Positions 1 through 8,054 of a stretch of DNA of 64,000 bases are shown here, one piece after another (positions within the stretch are counted from its first letter, which is position 1; each line of letters begins with the position of its first letter). The stretch covers positions 80,859 through 144,858 of the forward strand of contig JAQVJY010000004.1 in NCBI GenBank assembly GCA_028694915.1. Reading direction: 5' to 3'. The stretch is from Paludibacteraceae bacterium. Its GTDB lineage: Bacteria; Bacteroidota; Bacteroidia; Bacteroidales; Paludibacteraceae. Position numbers and translations under genes: made by a program. A model generated the notes under the pieces. That model ran no database searches, had not been told where the DNA came from, and saw only the letters and a list, made by a program, of their open reading frames with translations.

Positions 1-409
1 CGTGCAGCAATTTCATTTTACTCATAACAAACGCATTGAGGAACGAACCGACTAAAAACGCCGCTAACGAAGCTACTACAATGCGTGGCGCCATGCCAAA
101 CACAAAGTTAAATCCTGCTTCACCATCCCAAAACGGAGCGGCTGGCAGCATAACGGCAATTTGCCCCATAGCCACCACAAAAAAGTTCATGGCAAAACCA
201 CTCCAAATGATAAGACGCGCCTTTTTGAATCCCCACACTTCGGCAATACAATCGTTGATGATGTACGAAATGGGAAACACTAACAAACCGGCAGTCATGG
301 TAATTCCAAAAACTGTGATTACTTTGGTTTCGAGCAAATTAGCTGTGATAAGGCAGACATTAAACAGAATGCCCAACAGCATGAAGGGAACAGATACTTG
401 TTGTTTCAT
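1..409 (-). CDS. Queuosine precursor transporter, YhhQ/VUT family (3' part outside window)
   Basis: Reading leftwards from the ATG at 409-407, the frame stays open for 136 codons to the window edge, so the C-terminus is missing. The peptide begins MKQQVSVPFML and is strongly hydrophobic, with about four membrane segments. It carries the signature INDCIAEVWGFKKAR near residues 51-65, typical of the DUF165/YhhQ family. Known members sit in the inner membrane and take up the queuosine precursors preQ0 or preQ1, which are used to make queuosine in tRNA wobble positions. A promoter and a probable preQ1-sensing leader lie directly upstream, which supports the substrate assignment. The family is clear; the exact substrate is inferred. 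Confidence 0.85.
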   Translation of the reverse strand, partial: MKQQVSVPFMLLGILFNVCLITANLLETKVITVFGITMTAGLLVFPISYIINDCIAEVWGFKKARLIIWSGFAMNFFVVAMGQIAVMLPAAPFWDGEAGFNFVFGMAPRIVVASLAAFLVGSFLNAFVMSKMKLLH

Positions 410-413
410 ATTT

Positions 414-444
414 CTTGTTTTTTACGTGGTTGACCAAGCACACG
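414..444 (-). promoter_or_regulatory. Candidate preQ1-I-type riboswitch in the transporter leader
   Basis: On the minus strand a CGTG (444-441) can pair with CACG (428-425) to form P1. The loop between them holds CTTG (438-435), which can pair with CAAG (417-414) beyond the A-rich linker TAAAAAA (424-418). This hairpin plus A-rich tail folding back into the loop is the H-type pseudoknot layout of preQ1-I riboswitches. An AACC stretch precedes the 3' P1 strand, as in known examples. An alternative five-pair P1 register (443-439 with 428-424, two wobbles) is also possible. The tail ends four bases before the ATG at 409, so ligand binding would plausibly block initiation. P1 is short, so this remains a candidate. 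Confidence 0.55.
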
Positions 445-486
445 GCCCATCTCAGTACGAGACAAAGGCGCCATAAATTGAGGCTG

Positions 487-494
487 CAAAGATA
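487..494 (-). promoter_or_regulatory. Promoter -7 element for the queuosine transporter
   Basis: TATCTTTG reads leftwards, matching the Bacteroidota -7 consensus TAnnTTTG. A TTG lies about 20 bases upstream. Transcription would begin near 480-482, giving a leader of about 70 nt that contains the riboswitch-like fold. Confidence 0.6.
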
Positions 495-547
495 CAAAAA
501 AAGTGTAACACGACAATAGTAATAGTTCATCGTATAAAAAAAAGAGC

Positions 548-555
548 TACTTTTG
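548..555 (+). promoter_or_regulatory. Promoter -7 element for mscS
   Basis: TACTTTTG followed by CAG matches the TAnnTTTG consensus and lies 44 bases before the mscS start codon. Confidence 0.6.
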
Positions 556-599
556 CAGTCTAAACCAATCAAAAAAATAATAGTTTAAATAAGACAATT

Positions 600-1409
600 A
601 TGGATTCAATCGACAAAATTTTAGATCAATTGCTAGTGTCAGGCGTTGAACTAGGGAAAAGTATTTTAACGGCATTAGTCATTTATGTTATTGGACGCTA
701 TGTGATAAAAGGCGTCAACAAAGTAGTCGCACGTGTAGTGGCTAAACGCGATTTGGAACCGTCGGTACGCTCTTTTTTGGGCAGTTTGGTAAACATCACA
801 CTGACCATTTTCTTAATTATCGCAGTCATCAGTGCTTTGGGTATTGAAACCACTTCATTTGCTGCATTATTAGCGTCGGCTGGTGTGGCCATTGGTATGG
901 CGTTAAGCGGAAATCTCCAAAATTTTGCGGGAGGCTTAATCATTCTGTTAATCAAACCGTTTAAAGTGGGTGATTACATCGAAGCACAAGGATTGAGCGG
1001 AACGGTGAAAGAAATTCAAATTTTTCACACCATTTTAACTACCGCCGACAATAAAGTAAACTACATTCCCAATGGCGCGCTTAGCAATGGCGTACTAACC
1101 AACTACAGCAACCAAATTACCCGCCGCGTGGAGTGGATTATTGGCATTGAATATGGCGAAGATTATGAAAAAGCAAAAGCGGTTGTAGAACGTATTTTGG
1201 CGAACGAAAAACGCATTTTGAAAGAACCTACCACGTTGGTGGCTTTAGGTGCCTTGGCCGACAGCAGTGTAAATCTCACCGTACGTGCATGGGTAAACAC
1301 CAGCGATTATTGGGATGTCTATTTTGATGTGAACAAAACTATTTATGCTACATTTAATGAAGAAGGCATTGGTTTCCCATTCCCTCAACTCACTATTCAT
1401 CAATCATAA
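600..1409 (+). CDS. mscS: Small-conductance mechanosensitive channel, MscS family
   Basis: This 269-residue protein has the minimal MscS plan. Two hydrophobic helices lie around residues 18-32 and 62-84. A third, glycine/alanine-rich pore helix follows around 88-115 (ASAGVAIGMALSGNLQNF), then the cytoplasmic beta domain with KPFKVGDYIEA and YIPNGALSNGVLTNYS. The length fits the classic single-domain channel of about 270-290 residues. Known members open under membrane tension to release solutes after hypo-osmotic shock, acting as inner-membrane heptamers. It has its own promoter at 548-555 and appears to be transcribed alone, diverging from the transporter on the left. Confidence 0.93.
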   Translation: MDSIDKILDQLLVSGVELGKSILTALVIYVIGRYVIKGVNKVVARVVAKRDLEPSVRSFLGSLVNITLTIFLIIAVISALGIETTSFAALLASAGVAIGMALSGNLQNFAGGLIILLIKPFKVGDYIEAQGLSGTVKEIQIFHTILTTADNKVNYIPNGALSNGVLTNYSNQITRRVEWIIGIEYGEDYEKAKAVVERILANEKRILKEPTTLVALGALADSSVNLTVRAWVNTSDYWDVYFDVNKTIYATFNEEGIGFPFPQLTIHQS

Positions 1410-1440
1410 CGGAAATTTCTTAATACATCGTATTTATACC

Positions 1441-1448
1441 TATCTTTG
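1441..1448 (+). promoter_or_regulatory. Promoter -7 element for lpxK, almost touching its ATG
   Basis: TATCTTTG ends six bases before the lpxK ATG at 1454. The predicted transcription start falls on or next to the start codon, so the mRNA is probably leaderless. Confidence 0.6.
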
Positions 1449-1453
1449 CCGCC

Positions 1454-2524
1454 ATGAACCAATCACCACTTTGGAAACGCCTGCTACTATACTTGCCATC
1501 GCAACTCTTTGGCGGAGTTTCTTGGCTGCGCAACAAAGCATTTGATTGTCATCTGCTGGCAGCGAAACAATTTGACATTCCTACCATTTGCATTGGCAAT
1601 ATTTCGGTAGGCGGCACAGGCAAAACGCCACACACGGAATATGTGATACGCTTATTGTCGGCTGAAAAACGACTAGCTGTGCTTAGCCGTGGTTACAAAC
1701 GCAAAACGTCAGGATTTGTGTTGGCTGATAGTTCTGCCACCGCGCACACTATTGGCGATGAACCGTTTCAAATGCAGCATAAATTCCCAGAAGTGACGGT
1801 AGCCGTAGACGAAAAACGGGTTCATGGCATTGAACAACTACTCACATTGCCAGCACCACCCGAAGTGATTTTATTGGATGATGCGTTTCAACACCGCCAC
1901 GTAACGCCAAGTTTTTCGGTGGTTTTGGTGGATTATAACCGCCCTATTTTTAACGATACGTATTTACCATTGGGACGTTTACGCGAATCAACGCAAGGAA
2001 TTAACCGTGCGCACTGTGTGATTGTAACTAAATGTCCGCCGTCGGTAAAAATAGACGAAACAACTTGGCGAAAGGCGTTACAACTATCACCAAACCAAGC
2101 ACTCTTTTTCTCGACTTTTGCTTACGAAGCACCGAAACCGTTATTTATTGGAAAACCACTTATTTGGGAAACTGAAGTGCCCCCAAAACCACATGTTTTG
2201 GTGATAACAGGCATTGTGTCGGCTACGGGTTTATATAATTACGTGACGCCATTTGCAGACACTTTACACACGCTTTCATTTGGCGATCATCACGACTTCA
2301 CAAAAACGGATTTAGACACGATACAGAAGGAATTCGACCGTTTACCAGAACCAAAACTGATAATCACCACCGAAAAAGATGCTTCGCGTTTGTTGCACAA
2401 TCCATTCGTGTCCGACGCCATGAAATCGTCGCTCTACACGGTAGGCATTCAGGTGGAATTTCTAAAGAATCAGGGAACAGAGTTTGATAAACTCCTATTA
2501 AACCACGTCAATCATCGAGCATAA
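1454..2524 (+). CDS. lpxK: Tetraacyldisaccharide 4'-kinase
   Basis: LpxK phosphorylates the 4' position of the lipid A disaccharide at the cytoplasmic face of the inner membrane, a late step of lipid A synthesis. The 356-residue length is normal. The P-loop GNISVGGTGKTPHTEYVI lies near residues 48-65, and the LSRGYKRK and DEPFQMQHKFP segments of the family follow. The ATG at 1454 is chosen because the promoter element TATCTTTG ends only six bases before it and the homologous N-terminus begins here. The 3' end overlaps the convergent acetyltransferase gene by 17 bases. Confidence 0.95.
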   Translation: MNQSPLWKRLLLYLPSQLFGGVSWLRNKAFDCHLLAAKQFDIPTICIGNISVGGTGKTPHTEYVIRLLSAEKRLAVLSRGYKRKTSGFVLADSSATAHTIGDEPFQMQHKFPEVTVAVDEKRVHGIEQLLTLPAPPEVILLDDAFQHRHVTPSFSVVLVDYNRPIFNDTYLPLGRLRESTQGINRAHCVIVTKCPPSVKIDETTWRKALQLSPNQALFFSTFAYEAPKPLFIGKPLIWETEVPPKPHVLVITGIVSATGLYNYVTPFADTLHTLSFGDHHDFTKTDLDTIQKEFDRLPEPKLIITTEKDASRLLHNPFVSDAMKSSLYTVGIQVEFLKNQGTEFDKLLLNHVNHRA

Positions 2525-3506
2525 GGCTCACGTGTGGTTGTGCGTTTTCAAACAAAAATGCCGTTAATTGTTGAATGGTCCAAACAGGCATTTCTTGAGT
2601 CACTTCACTTTTAACACACATACCTTGCGACAACTTATAACAGCCGTTATTCTCTGGTAATTCCTCGTCAAGCAAGTTGATAGTCATACTGCAATCAAAA
2701 TGCGTGGCAGCATACAATTTCAATAGTTTTTCAGCGGAAATCACACGCAACATACCAAATGGCTTTTTAGCGGCACTCACAGGCTCTACTACACACGTCA
2801 CAGTCTGCAATCGGTAACGCAAACCAACTTCTCGCAGCAAAGCGACACGTTCAGCAGGACTTTCGGACAACAATTCTAAAATTTTTCCTTCCGAAGTCAC
2901 AAATGCCACACCCGAAAGATGATTTTCGGTAAACGCCACCAACACTTGTCCATGTTCTAACGGCAACGCACCTAAAACCACTTTAAAATCTTCTTCGGTA
3001 TGCAAAATGGCGTACGGTTTTTTCAATAATTGTTCGTTAAAGAAATCAAACACCGCAGACTCTAATTCGGGCGTTAAAGTATCAACTTTACAATGCGTTT
3101 CTGATTCACTTTGACCCACCGAAATAAGTTCCGTCTCTTGGTAAAAAACGGTCGCATATTGTTGTTTGGCGTACACATCGTAGAGCCACGGTTTGGCAGG
3201 AATAAGCCAAGCCGCAGCCACGCCACGTGCAGCCAATGTTTGGTGTGTTTGAGCCAATAAATCGCGCATTAACCCTTGATGACGATAATCGGGATGCGTA
3301 CAAACCGCTGACAGATAAGCCGTCGCACACAATCGTCCTGCGAATAGCATCGGATACGACAGCGTTTGTAAAGCGGCTACAGGCTGCTCGTCGCGCAAAA
3401 TATATTGCGTACGATCATCGGTATAACGCTGTTGAAAATAGTAGTCAACAAACGCCTCACTATCGTCAAAACAGTGTCTATAAAGTTGTTGTAGTTGTGC
3501 TCGCAT
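2508..3506 (-). CDS. GNAT-family N-acetyltransferase
   Basis: The protein starting MRAQLQQLYRHCF is about 332 residues. Its N-terminal half carries a GNAT acetyl-CoA-binding pattern (THPDYRHQGLMRDLLAQT, about residues 72-89). The C-terminal half is poorly conserved, as in Eis-like or two-domain acetyltransferases. A longer frame reaches 3548 but would run into the preceding gene, so the ATG at 3506-3504, four bases after that gene's stop, is preferred. It is the last gene of an HD-DUF2156-GNAT minus-strand operon. DUF2156 is itself a GNAT-like fold, so two acyltransferase-type proteins sit side by side. The substrate is unknown. Confidence 0.8.
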   Translation of the reverse strand: MRAQLQQLYRHCFDDSEAFVDYYFQQRYTDDRTQYILRDEQPVAALQTLSYPMLFAGRLCATAYLSAVCTHPDYRHQGLMRDLLAQTHQTLAARGVAAAWLIPAKPWLYDVYAKQQYATVFYQETELISVGQSESETHCKVDTLTPELESAVFDFFNEQLLKKPYAILHTEEDFKVVLGALPLEHGQVLVAFTENHLSGVAFVTSEGKILELLSESPAERVALLREVGLRYRLQTVTCVVEPVSAAKKPFGMLRVISAEKLLKLYAATHFDCSMTINLLDEELPENNGCYKLSQGMCVKSEVTQEMPVWTIQQLTAFLFENAQPHVSLMLDD

Positions 3507-3510
3507 AAGT

Positions 3511-4410
3511 TTATTTATTGGCAAGTAAAGTAACACGATGTTTTTCAAGAATTTCGTGCGGCTGATACGATAATTTGGCTTGACGTAAACCAGCGATACC
3601 TAAATCTTCTTCACGATTGATAAATTGATAGTGTTCTGGCAAACGACGTGCAAATTCATAATTTATCATAGCGTAAGCACCTTCGATATTCGTATCGGCT
3701 TTTTCCACGCACACATCAAACGTGAACGCATTGATAGGTGTGCCGTAAGTAAAAGCGGCCATTTTACCAGCCACACACAGTACACCGCCAACTAAATCGA
3801 GTTCGTGGAAATTTTCTAACGCATAGGTCAGGGAACGTCGTTCAGATTCCAGAGCCGCCGTATTGGTCTGCTGAGTTTCGGCAGCCCACTGAGCCTCCAA
3901 CGCCAAACATTCAGGAACCAATTCGGGCGTCAGTTCATAATACGTAAAATCAGGATATAAACGTAAAAACTTATTCACATGGTTACGTTTGGCTTGAAAT
4001 TTTTTACCACGCAACGTGGCTAAATCGTCTCGCAGATAAAGATAATCGGCATAATCACGATTCGACTCAAACTGAAACTTATCGGGAAACGTTTGTTCTA
4101 AATCGGCACGCATGCGTACACTCACACCGCGCATCACAAAAGGTAAACCAAGCGATTCAGCATCGGCTATCATAGCCAAAATAACAGGCTGCAAATTGCC
4201 TTGACCAACGGGCATCATATACGACCATTCCTCATTCAACCGAAACCGTAAAAGAAGATAGCCATCCATTTCCGCAAATTCGGTCTGATACAAAAACCGC
4301 CAACTACACAGATTGGCAAACGACAAATCGCAATTACGTCGATTACTCGTCAATGTATAACCTTGAATGGTCGCTTTGTCAGCCAGTGTTAATTCTTTAA
4401 ATTGAAGCAT
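3511..4410 (-). CDS. DUF2156 domain protein (phosphatidylglycerol lysyltransferase-like fold)
   Basis: This 299-residue soluble protein begins MLQFKELTLADKATI. It contains the family features SNRRNCDLSFANLCSW near residue 22, KRNHVNKFLRLYPDF in the middle and a C-terminal NREEDLGIAGLRQAKLSYQP. DUF2156 resembles the catalytic half of aminoacyl-phosphatidylglycerol synthases (MprF) and of FemX-type transferases. Stand-alone bacterial members have no settled role. No membrane segment is visible, so it lacks the flippase half of MprF. It lies three bases after the HD gene and four before the GNAT gene. The family call is good; the function is open. Confidence 0.8.
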   Translation of the reverse strand: MLQFKELTLADKATIQGYTLTSNRRNCDLSFANLCSWRFLYQTEFAEMDGYLLLRFRLNEEWSYMMPVGQGNLQPVILAMIADAESLGLPFVMRGVSVRMRADLEQTFPDKFQFESNRDYADYLYLRDDLATLRGKKFQAKRNHVNKFLRLYPDFTYYELTPELVPECLALEAQWAAETQQTNTAALESERRSLTYALENFHELDLVGGVLCVAGKMAAFTYGTPINAFTFDVCVEKADTNIEGAYAMINYEFARRLPEHYQFINREEDLGIAGLRQAKLSYQPHEILEKHRVTLLANK

Positions 4411-4413
4411 ACA

Positions 4414-5040
4414 TTACGTCGTTAATTCTTCGTTAAAAATAGCTACGCAGGCCTTTTCGAGTGCCACTTTATCGGCTATCAATGCGCGTAACTCTGCCAA
4501 ACCACGTTCATTTTTCGCACTGTTAAGATGCAGTTTGAGATAACCGCCTGCGGCATATTTTTCGTTCAGATGCGCTACTGCGCGTTCAAAATGAAAGGCA
4601 AACGGCTCATTGGGAAACTGTTTGAGCCCAAACTGAATGGTACGCCGCAAAATAACCAAAGCCACAATATCGCGATCGGCTTCCGCCACAATACAACCGT
4701 AAATAGTACGCGGCGCGTGTTTGCCCGATGCTCGATGATCTTCTATAGCATCACGCATAATTAACAACTGCTCCGGCGTAAACCATTCGTGCAAGCGGGT
4801 ATCCGCTAGTAATTTTTCACCCGAAAATAGATGATGAAGCTCGCGCCCTTGAGGAATACCACTATCGTGATACGCCGCAATAACATACACCATATTTCGG
4901 TCAACATCGTACGATTGGGCAAGAATCAAACTTTCGTCAATCACTTGCTGAATATGATGGCGATTATGACCTTTATCAAACGAATCGTACTGCGGTAAAA
5001 TCTCGGTTTCTATGTAAGTCTGTAATGTTTCAGTTATCAT
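4414..5040 (-). CDS. HD-domain phosphohydrolase
   Basis: This is a protein of about 208 residues. HNRHHIQQV lies near residue 26, YHDSGI (the HD pair) near 62 and DAIEDHR near 102, which together form the metal-binding set of HD-superfamily hydrolases. Such enzymes cleave phosphate esters or nucleotides; the substrate cannot be read here. An in-frame TTG at 5055 would start inside the promoter element (5045-5052), so the ATG at 5040-5038 is chosen. Only four bases separate promoter and ATG, suggesting a leaderless mRNA. It is the first gene of a three-gene operon with the DUF2156 and GNAT proteins. Confidence 0.82.
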   Translation of the reverse strand: MITETLQTYIETEILPQYDSFDKGHNRHHIQQVIDESLILAQSYDVDRNMVYVIAAYHDSGIPQGRELHHLFSGEKLLADTRLHEWFTPEQLLIMRDAIEDHRASGKHAPRTIYGCIVAEADRDIVALVILRRTIQFGLKQFPNEPFAFHFERAVAHLNEKYAAGGYLKLHLNSAKNERGLAELRALIADKVALEKACVAIFNEELTT

Positions 5041-5044
5041 ACCA

Positions 5045-5052
5045 CAAAAATA
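5045..5052 (-). promoter_or_regulatory. Promoter -7 element for the HD-DUF2156-GNAT operon
   Basis: TATTTTTG on the minus strand fits TAnnTTTG and ends four bases before the ATG of the HD gene. This decides the start codon and implies a leaderless transcript. Confidence 0.5.
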
Positions 5053-5117
5053 CAAAAGATATTCATGCTGACCTCTAATGACCGTTCATATTTTAGAATA
5101 TAATCGTAAAATAGTTT

Positions 5118-5125
5118 TAACTTTG
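5118..5125 (+). promoter_or_regulatory. Promoter -7 element for the WYL regulator
   Basis: TAACTTTG followed by CAG matches the consensus and lies 25 bases before the ATG at 5151. Confidence 0.6.
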
Positions 5126-5150
5126 CAGTCACACTTTCCAACACAGACAC

Positions 5151-6056
5151 ATGGACCAACCCAAATTAGAACGTTTGTTGCGTATTTTGATGATGCTTAT
5201 CGAAAATACGACGTACACCATTCCACAACTAGCCAAACGGCTTGAGACTTCGGAACGCACTATTTACAGGTACATCGACACGTTTCGCGATGCTGGTTTT
5301 CTGATTAACCGCGAAGGCGATTATTTTCGTATCGACAAAGCATCGAAACAACTCAAAGATATTAGCGACTTGATTCACTTTTCGGAAGAAGAAGCGTACA
5401 TCCTAAAAAGTGCCATCGAAAGTATTGACGAAACCAATCTGATTAAACAAAATCTCAAAAAGAAACTCGCAAGCGTCTATCAGCATAAAATGCTAGCCGA
5501 TATTACGGTGCATCCGCAACATAAAAACAATGTGGAAAAGTTGGCGGAAGCCATCAACACAAAGCGCCAAATCGTTTTACACAATTACCAATCGGCCAAC
5601 AGCAACAGCGTACAAGACCGTGTAGTAGAGCCGTTTAAATTCACCACCAATTTGGTACAAGTTTGGTGTTTTGAGCCAGCGTCAAAAACTAATAAGCTAT
5701 TTAACACGGCTCGCATTGGCGAAGTGAGTATCACAAATCAAACATGGGAACACGAACCAGAACACGACGCTGGTTATATTGATATTTTTCGAATAGCGTC
5801 CAATCAAAAAATGCCGATAAAACTAATATTGAGTATGCGTGCGGCCAATTTATTGCGCGAAGAATATCCATTATCAGAACAAACTCTAACACAACAAGAC
5901 AACCAAACTTGGCTACTACAAACTGAAGTGTGTAGCTACGAAGGCGTGGGACGTTTTGTATTAGGTTTATATGACGATATTCAAATTATCGAATCGCCGC
6001 AATTTCAAACATACATCGATAAACGAATCCACACATTCGCCCAAAAATCGAACTAA
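5151..6056 (+). CDS. WYL-domain transcriptional regulator
   Basis: This 301-residue protein opens with an HTH_11-type winged helix (residues 1-60; TIPQLAKRLETSERTIYRY). A linker follows, then a WYL-type ligand-sensing region from about residue 130 (IVLHNYQS, VEPFKFTTNLVQVWCFE). Known WYL regulators bind nucleic acid or nucleotide ligands and control DNA repair, stress or phage-defence genes. Here it is transcribed alone from 5118-5125, and the left neighbour is the divergent HD operon. That operon is a plausible target because the two promoters lie about 70 bases apart. Target and ligand are inferred. Confidence 0.85.
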   Translation: MDQPKLERLLRILMMLIENTTYTIPQLAKRLETSERTIYRYIDTFRDAGFLINREGDYFRIDKASKQLKDISDLIHFSEEEAYILKSAIESIDETNLIKQNLKKKLASVYQHKMLADITVHPQHKNNVEKLAEAINTKRQIVLHNYQSANSNSVQDRVVEPFKFTTNLVQVWCFEPASKTNKLFNTARIGEVSITNQTWEHEPEHDAGYIDIFRIASNQKMPIKLILSMRAANLLREEYPLSEQTLTQQDNQTWLLQTEVCSYEGVGRFVLGLYDDIQIIESPQFQTYIDKRIHTFAQKSN

Positions 6057-6072
6057 ATCTGATTCTTTCAAC

Positions 6073-6104
6073 AAAAAAAGGTTGCTAATTCTAGCAACCT
6101 TTTT
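6073..6104. terminator. Bidirectional intrinsic terminator
   Basis: The stem AGGTTGCTA/TAGCAACCT has a four-base loop (ATTC) and is flanked by A and T runs on both sides. It lies between the convergent WYL regulator and acyl-CoA ligase genes. Confidence 0.85.
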
Positions 6105-6146
6105 CCTTTGTTCTGTTCAACAACTTTTTTTTGAATGACTAAACGC

Positions 6147-7817
6147 TTATTTAAGCAGATTGGTGTATAAATAACGTTTAATACTTTTCTTCGGCGTTTT
6201 TTCAAATTCATTAGGATACAACTGCACCGCCACCACATTTTCGTAAGAAGCAACCATCTTATTCAAATTCTTACGATTTTCATCCATAATCAACTGCAAT
6301 TCTTCTTCTGAAATTTTGGCTTCATCCACAGCATCATAGTCGGGATAAATAAACGCCACCAATTTATTATCAGCATTTTCGATAATCAAACTTTCCATAA
6401 CAAACGGCATATTGTTTAGCTTTGCTTCTATCTCTTCTGGATAAATGTTTTGTCCAGAGGCGCTTAACAACATACTCTTATTGCGACCACGGATATATAT
6501 ATGACCGTCAGCATCAATAGTTCCCATATCACCGGTGTGCATCCAACCATCTGATTCAAGCACCAATTTAGTAGCTTCGTCGTTTTTGTAGTAACCCATC
6601 ATCACGTGTTCACCACGTACCATAATTTCGCCCACTTCAGTGTAAGGATCTTTTGACTGAATTTTAACTTCCATGCCGCCTAAAATTTTACCTACAGAAG
6701 TCAATTTAAACTGTTCCCAAGGAGCATAACTAATCAAAGGTGCACATTCGGTCATACCATAACCAATGGTAAACTTAAATCCAATACGATGGAAAAATTC
6801 TTCCACTTCTGGATTTAGTGGTGCACCACCAATAATAACCTCTTTAAATTCACCACCAAATGCCGCACTTAATTTTTTACGAATAGTGCCTAATATAGTG
6901 CTATCAATCACTGGTATACTCAATGCCCAACGCATAGAACGACTATTGAGCATGGGTTGAATCTGTTTGCGATATATTTTTTCGATAATCAACGGCACCG
7001 TAAAAATAACCGTTGGTTTCACCTCTGCAAATGCTTTTAATAAAATCTTTGGTGATGGCACTTTACCTAAATACGTGGTATGTGCACCCACACAAAAAGA
7101 AGTTAGGAAGTCGAACGCGCAACCATAAGCATGAGCTAATGGTAAAAAGGCTAACGTGCGATCACCTTTGCCAAGTAAACCTGTAGTAACACCAAATGCG
7201 ATGTTGCCTGCTAAATTATTAGCTGTAAGCATTACGCCTTTGCTAAATCCTGTAGTTCCTGACGTATAACTAATACAAACCAATTCTGAATTAGGAATAG
7301 TTGGATATAGTACGTCGGCCGCCGTAAAGCCATTTGGATAGCGTTTTTCGAATGCTTTTGGTAGGGCTTTAGTAGCTTTTTGTATCGCTTCACCATCTTT
7401 CTGATGCAAGCAACGGAAGTCATTCAACGAAAAAACAGCACGCAAATCGGCCACTTTTTCCTCTTCCAACGTTTCCCAGATACTATCGCTAATAAACAAC
7501 AATGTAGAATCAGAATGATTCACAATATGATGTACATCGTTTGGATTAAAATCCTGCAAAATAGGTACAATAACAGCTCCGTAAGTAACTACTGCTATGT
7601 ACGTTACACACCAATTAGTACCATTTTTACCAATCAACGACACCTTTGTTCCTTTTTCGATACCAATCGTGTCAAATAACAGATGTAATTTAGCCACTTC
7701 AGTACCTACTTCAGCATAGGTAAGCGTGTGTTCTTCAATATAATCGGTAAAAGCAGGTTCATCCCAATTTGCTTTTATGCTATTCTCAAATAGTCGAATA
7801 AAATTTTCTTTTATCAT
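6147..7817 (-). CDS. Long-chain acyl-CoA synthetase (AMP-forming)
   Basis: This protein of about 556 residues belongs to the ANL superfamily, which activates a fatty acid with ATP and joins it to CoA. The P-loop-like motif YTSGTTGFSKGVML lies near residue 185, YGMTECAPL near 345, the GDMGTIDADG aspartate motif near 435 and the hinge GRNKSMLLSASGQNIYPEEIE near 455. The C-terminal catalytic lysine region appears to be TPKKSIKRYLY. A frame 13 codons longer exists, but MIKENFIRLFENS at 7817 matches the usual N-terminus and sits about 37 bases below a promoter element. It is transcribed alone. An inverted repeat upstream of its promoter may be an operator. Confidence 0.9.
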   Translation of the reverse strand: MIKENFIRLFENSIKANWDEPAFTDYIEEHTLTYAEVGTEVAKLHLLFDTIGIEKGTKVSLIGKNGTNWCVTYIAVVTYGAVIVPILQDFNPNDVHHIVNHSDSTLLFISDSIWETLEEEKVADLRAVFSLNDFRCLHQKDGEAIQKATKALPKAFEKRYPNGFTAADVLYPTIPNSELVCISYTSGTTGFSKGVMLTANNLAGNIAFGVTTGLLGKGDRTLAFLPLAHAYGCAFDFLTSFCVGAHTTYLGKVPSPKILLKAFAEVKPTVIFTVPLIIEKIYRKQIQPMLNSRSMRWALSIPVIDSTILGTIRKKLSAAFGGEFKEVIIGGAPLNPEVEEFFHRIGFKFTIGYGMTECAPLISYAPWEQFKLTSVGKILGGMEVKIQSKDPYTEVGEIMVRGEHVMMGYYKNDEATKLVLESDGWMHTGDMGTIDADGHIYIRGRNKSMLLSASGQNIYPEEIEAKLNNMPFVMESLIIENADNKLVAFIYPDYDAVDEAKISEEELQLIMDENRKNLNKMVASYENVVAVQLYPNEFEKTPKKSIKRYLYTNLLK

Positions 7818-7853
7818 GTCGAATAAAATATAAATTATACAAAATTTAGGGGA

Positions 7854-7861
7854 CAAAATTA
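7854..7861 (-). promoter_or_regulatory. Promoter -7 element for the acyl-CoA synthetase
   Basis: TAATTTTG on the minus strand fits TAnnTTTG and lies 37 bases before the ATG at 7817. Confidence 0.5.
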
Positions 7862-7878
7862 CTCATTTTTTTTGAATT

Positions 7879-7906
7879 TGTGCATAATTATCAATTTAAA
7901 TGCACA
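7879..7906. promoter_or_regulatory. Inverted repeat upstream of the acyl-CoA synthetase promoter
   Basis: TGTGCAT (7879-7885) and ATGCACA (7900-7906) form a perfect 7-bp inverted repeat with a 14-base spacer. It lies just upstream of the -7 element at 7854-7861, across the expected -33 region. The position suggests a regulator-binding site, but no regulator is identified. Confidence 0.35.
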
Positions 7907-8015
7907 TTTTAATAATTTTTGAGCAATAATCAACAGAGGGTCAGAGAGATAAACTGAAATAGAAGGTGTAACAATAACGCCCTGAAAAAAAATAAGTGAG
8001 TACATACATTAGCGC

Positions 8016-8049
8016 AAAAAAGGAGAATACGTTGGTATTCTCCTTTTTT
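8016..8049. terminator. Intrinsic terminator after mazG
   Basis: The stem AAGGAGAATAC/GTATTCTCCTT has a GTTG loop and is flanked by A and T runs. It lies six bases past the mazG stop on the minus strand. Between it and the acyl-CoA synthetase (7862-8015) I see only the inverted repeat listed separately. Confidence 0.85.
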
Positions 8050-8054
8050 GATAA

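Noticed and set aside
36..476. 146-residue plus-strand frame at the left edge
   Set aside because: It is antisense to the YhhQ-type transporter, has no known motif and lacks a promoter; the minus strand encodes the recognisable membrane protein.
5041..5055. TTG start for the HD protein
   Set aside because: It would initiate inside the promoter element; the ATG at 5040 fits the family.
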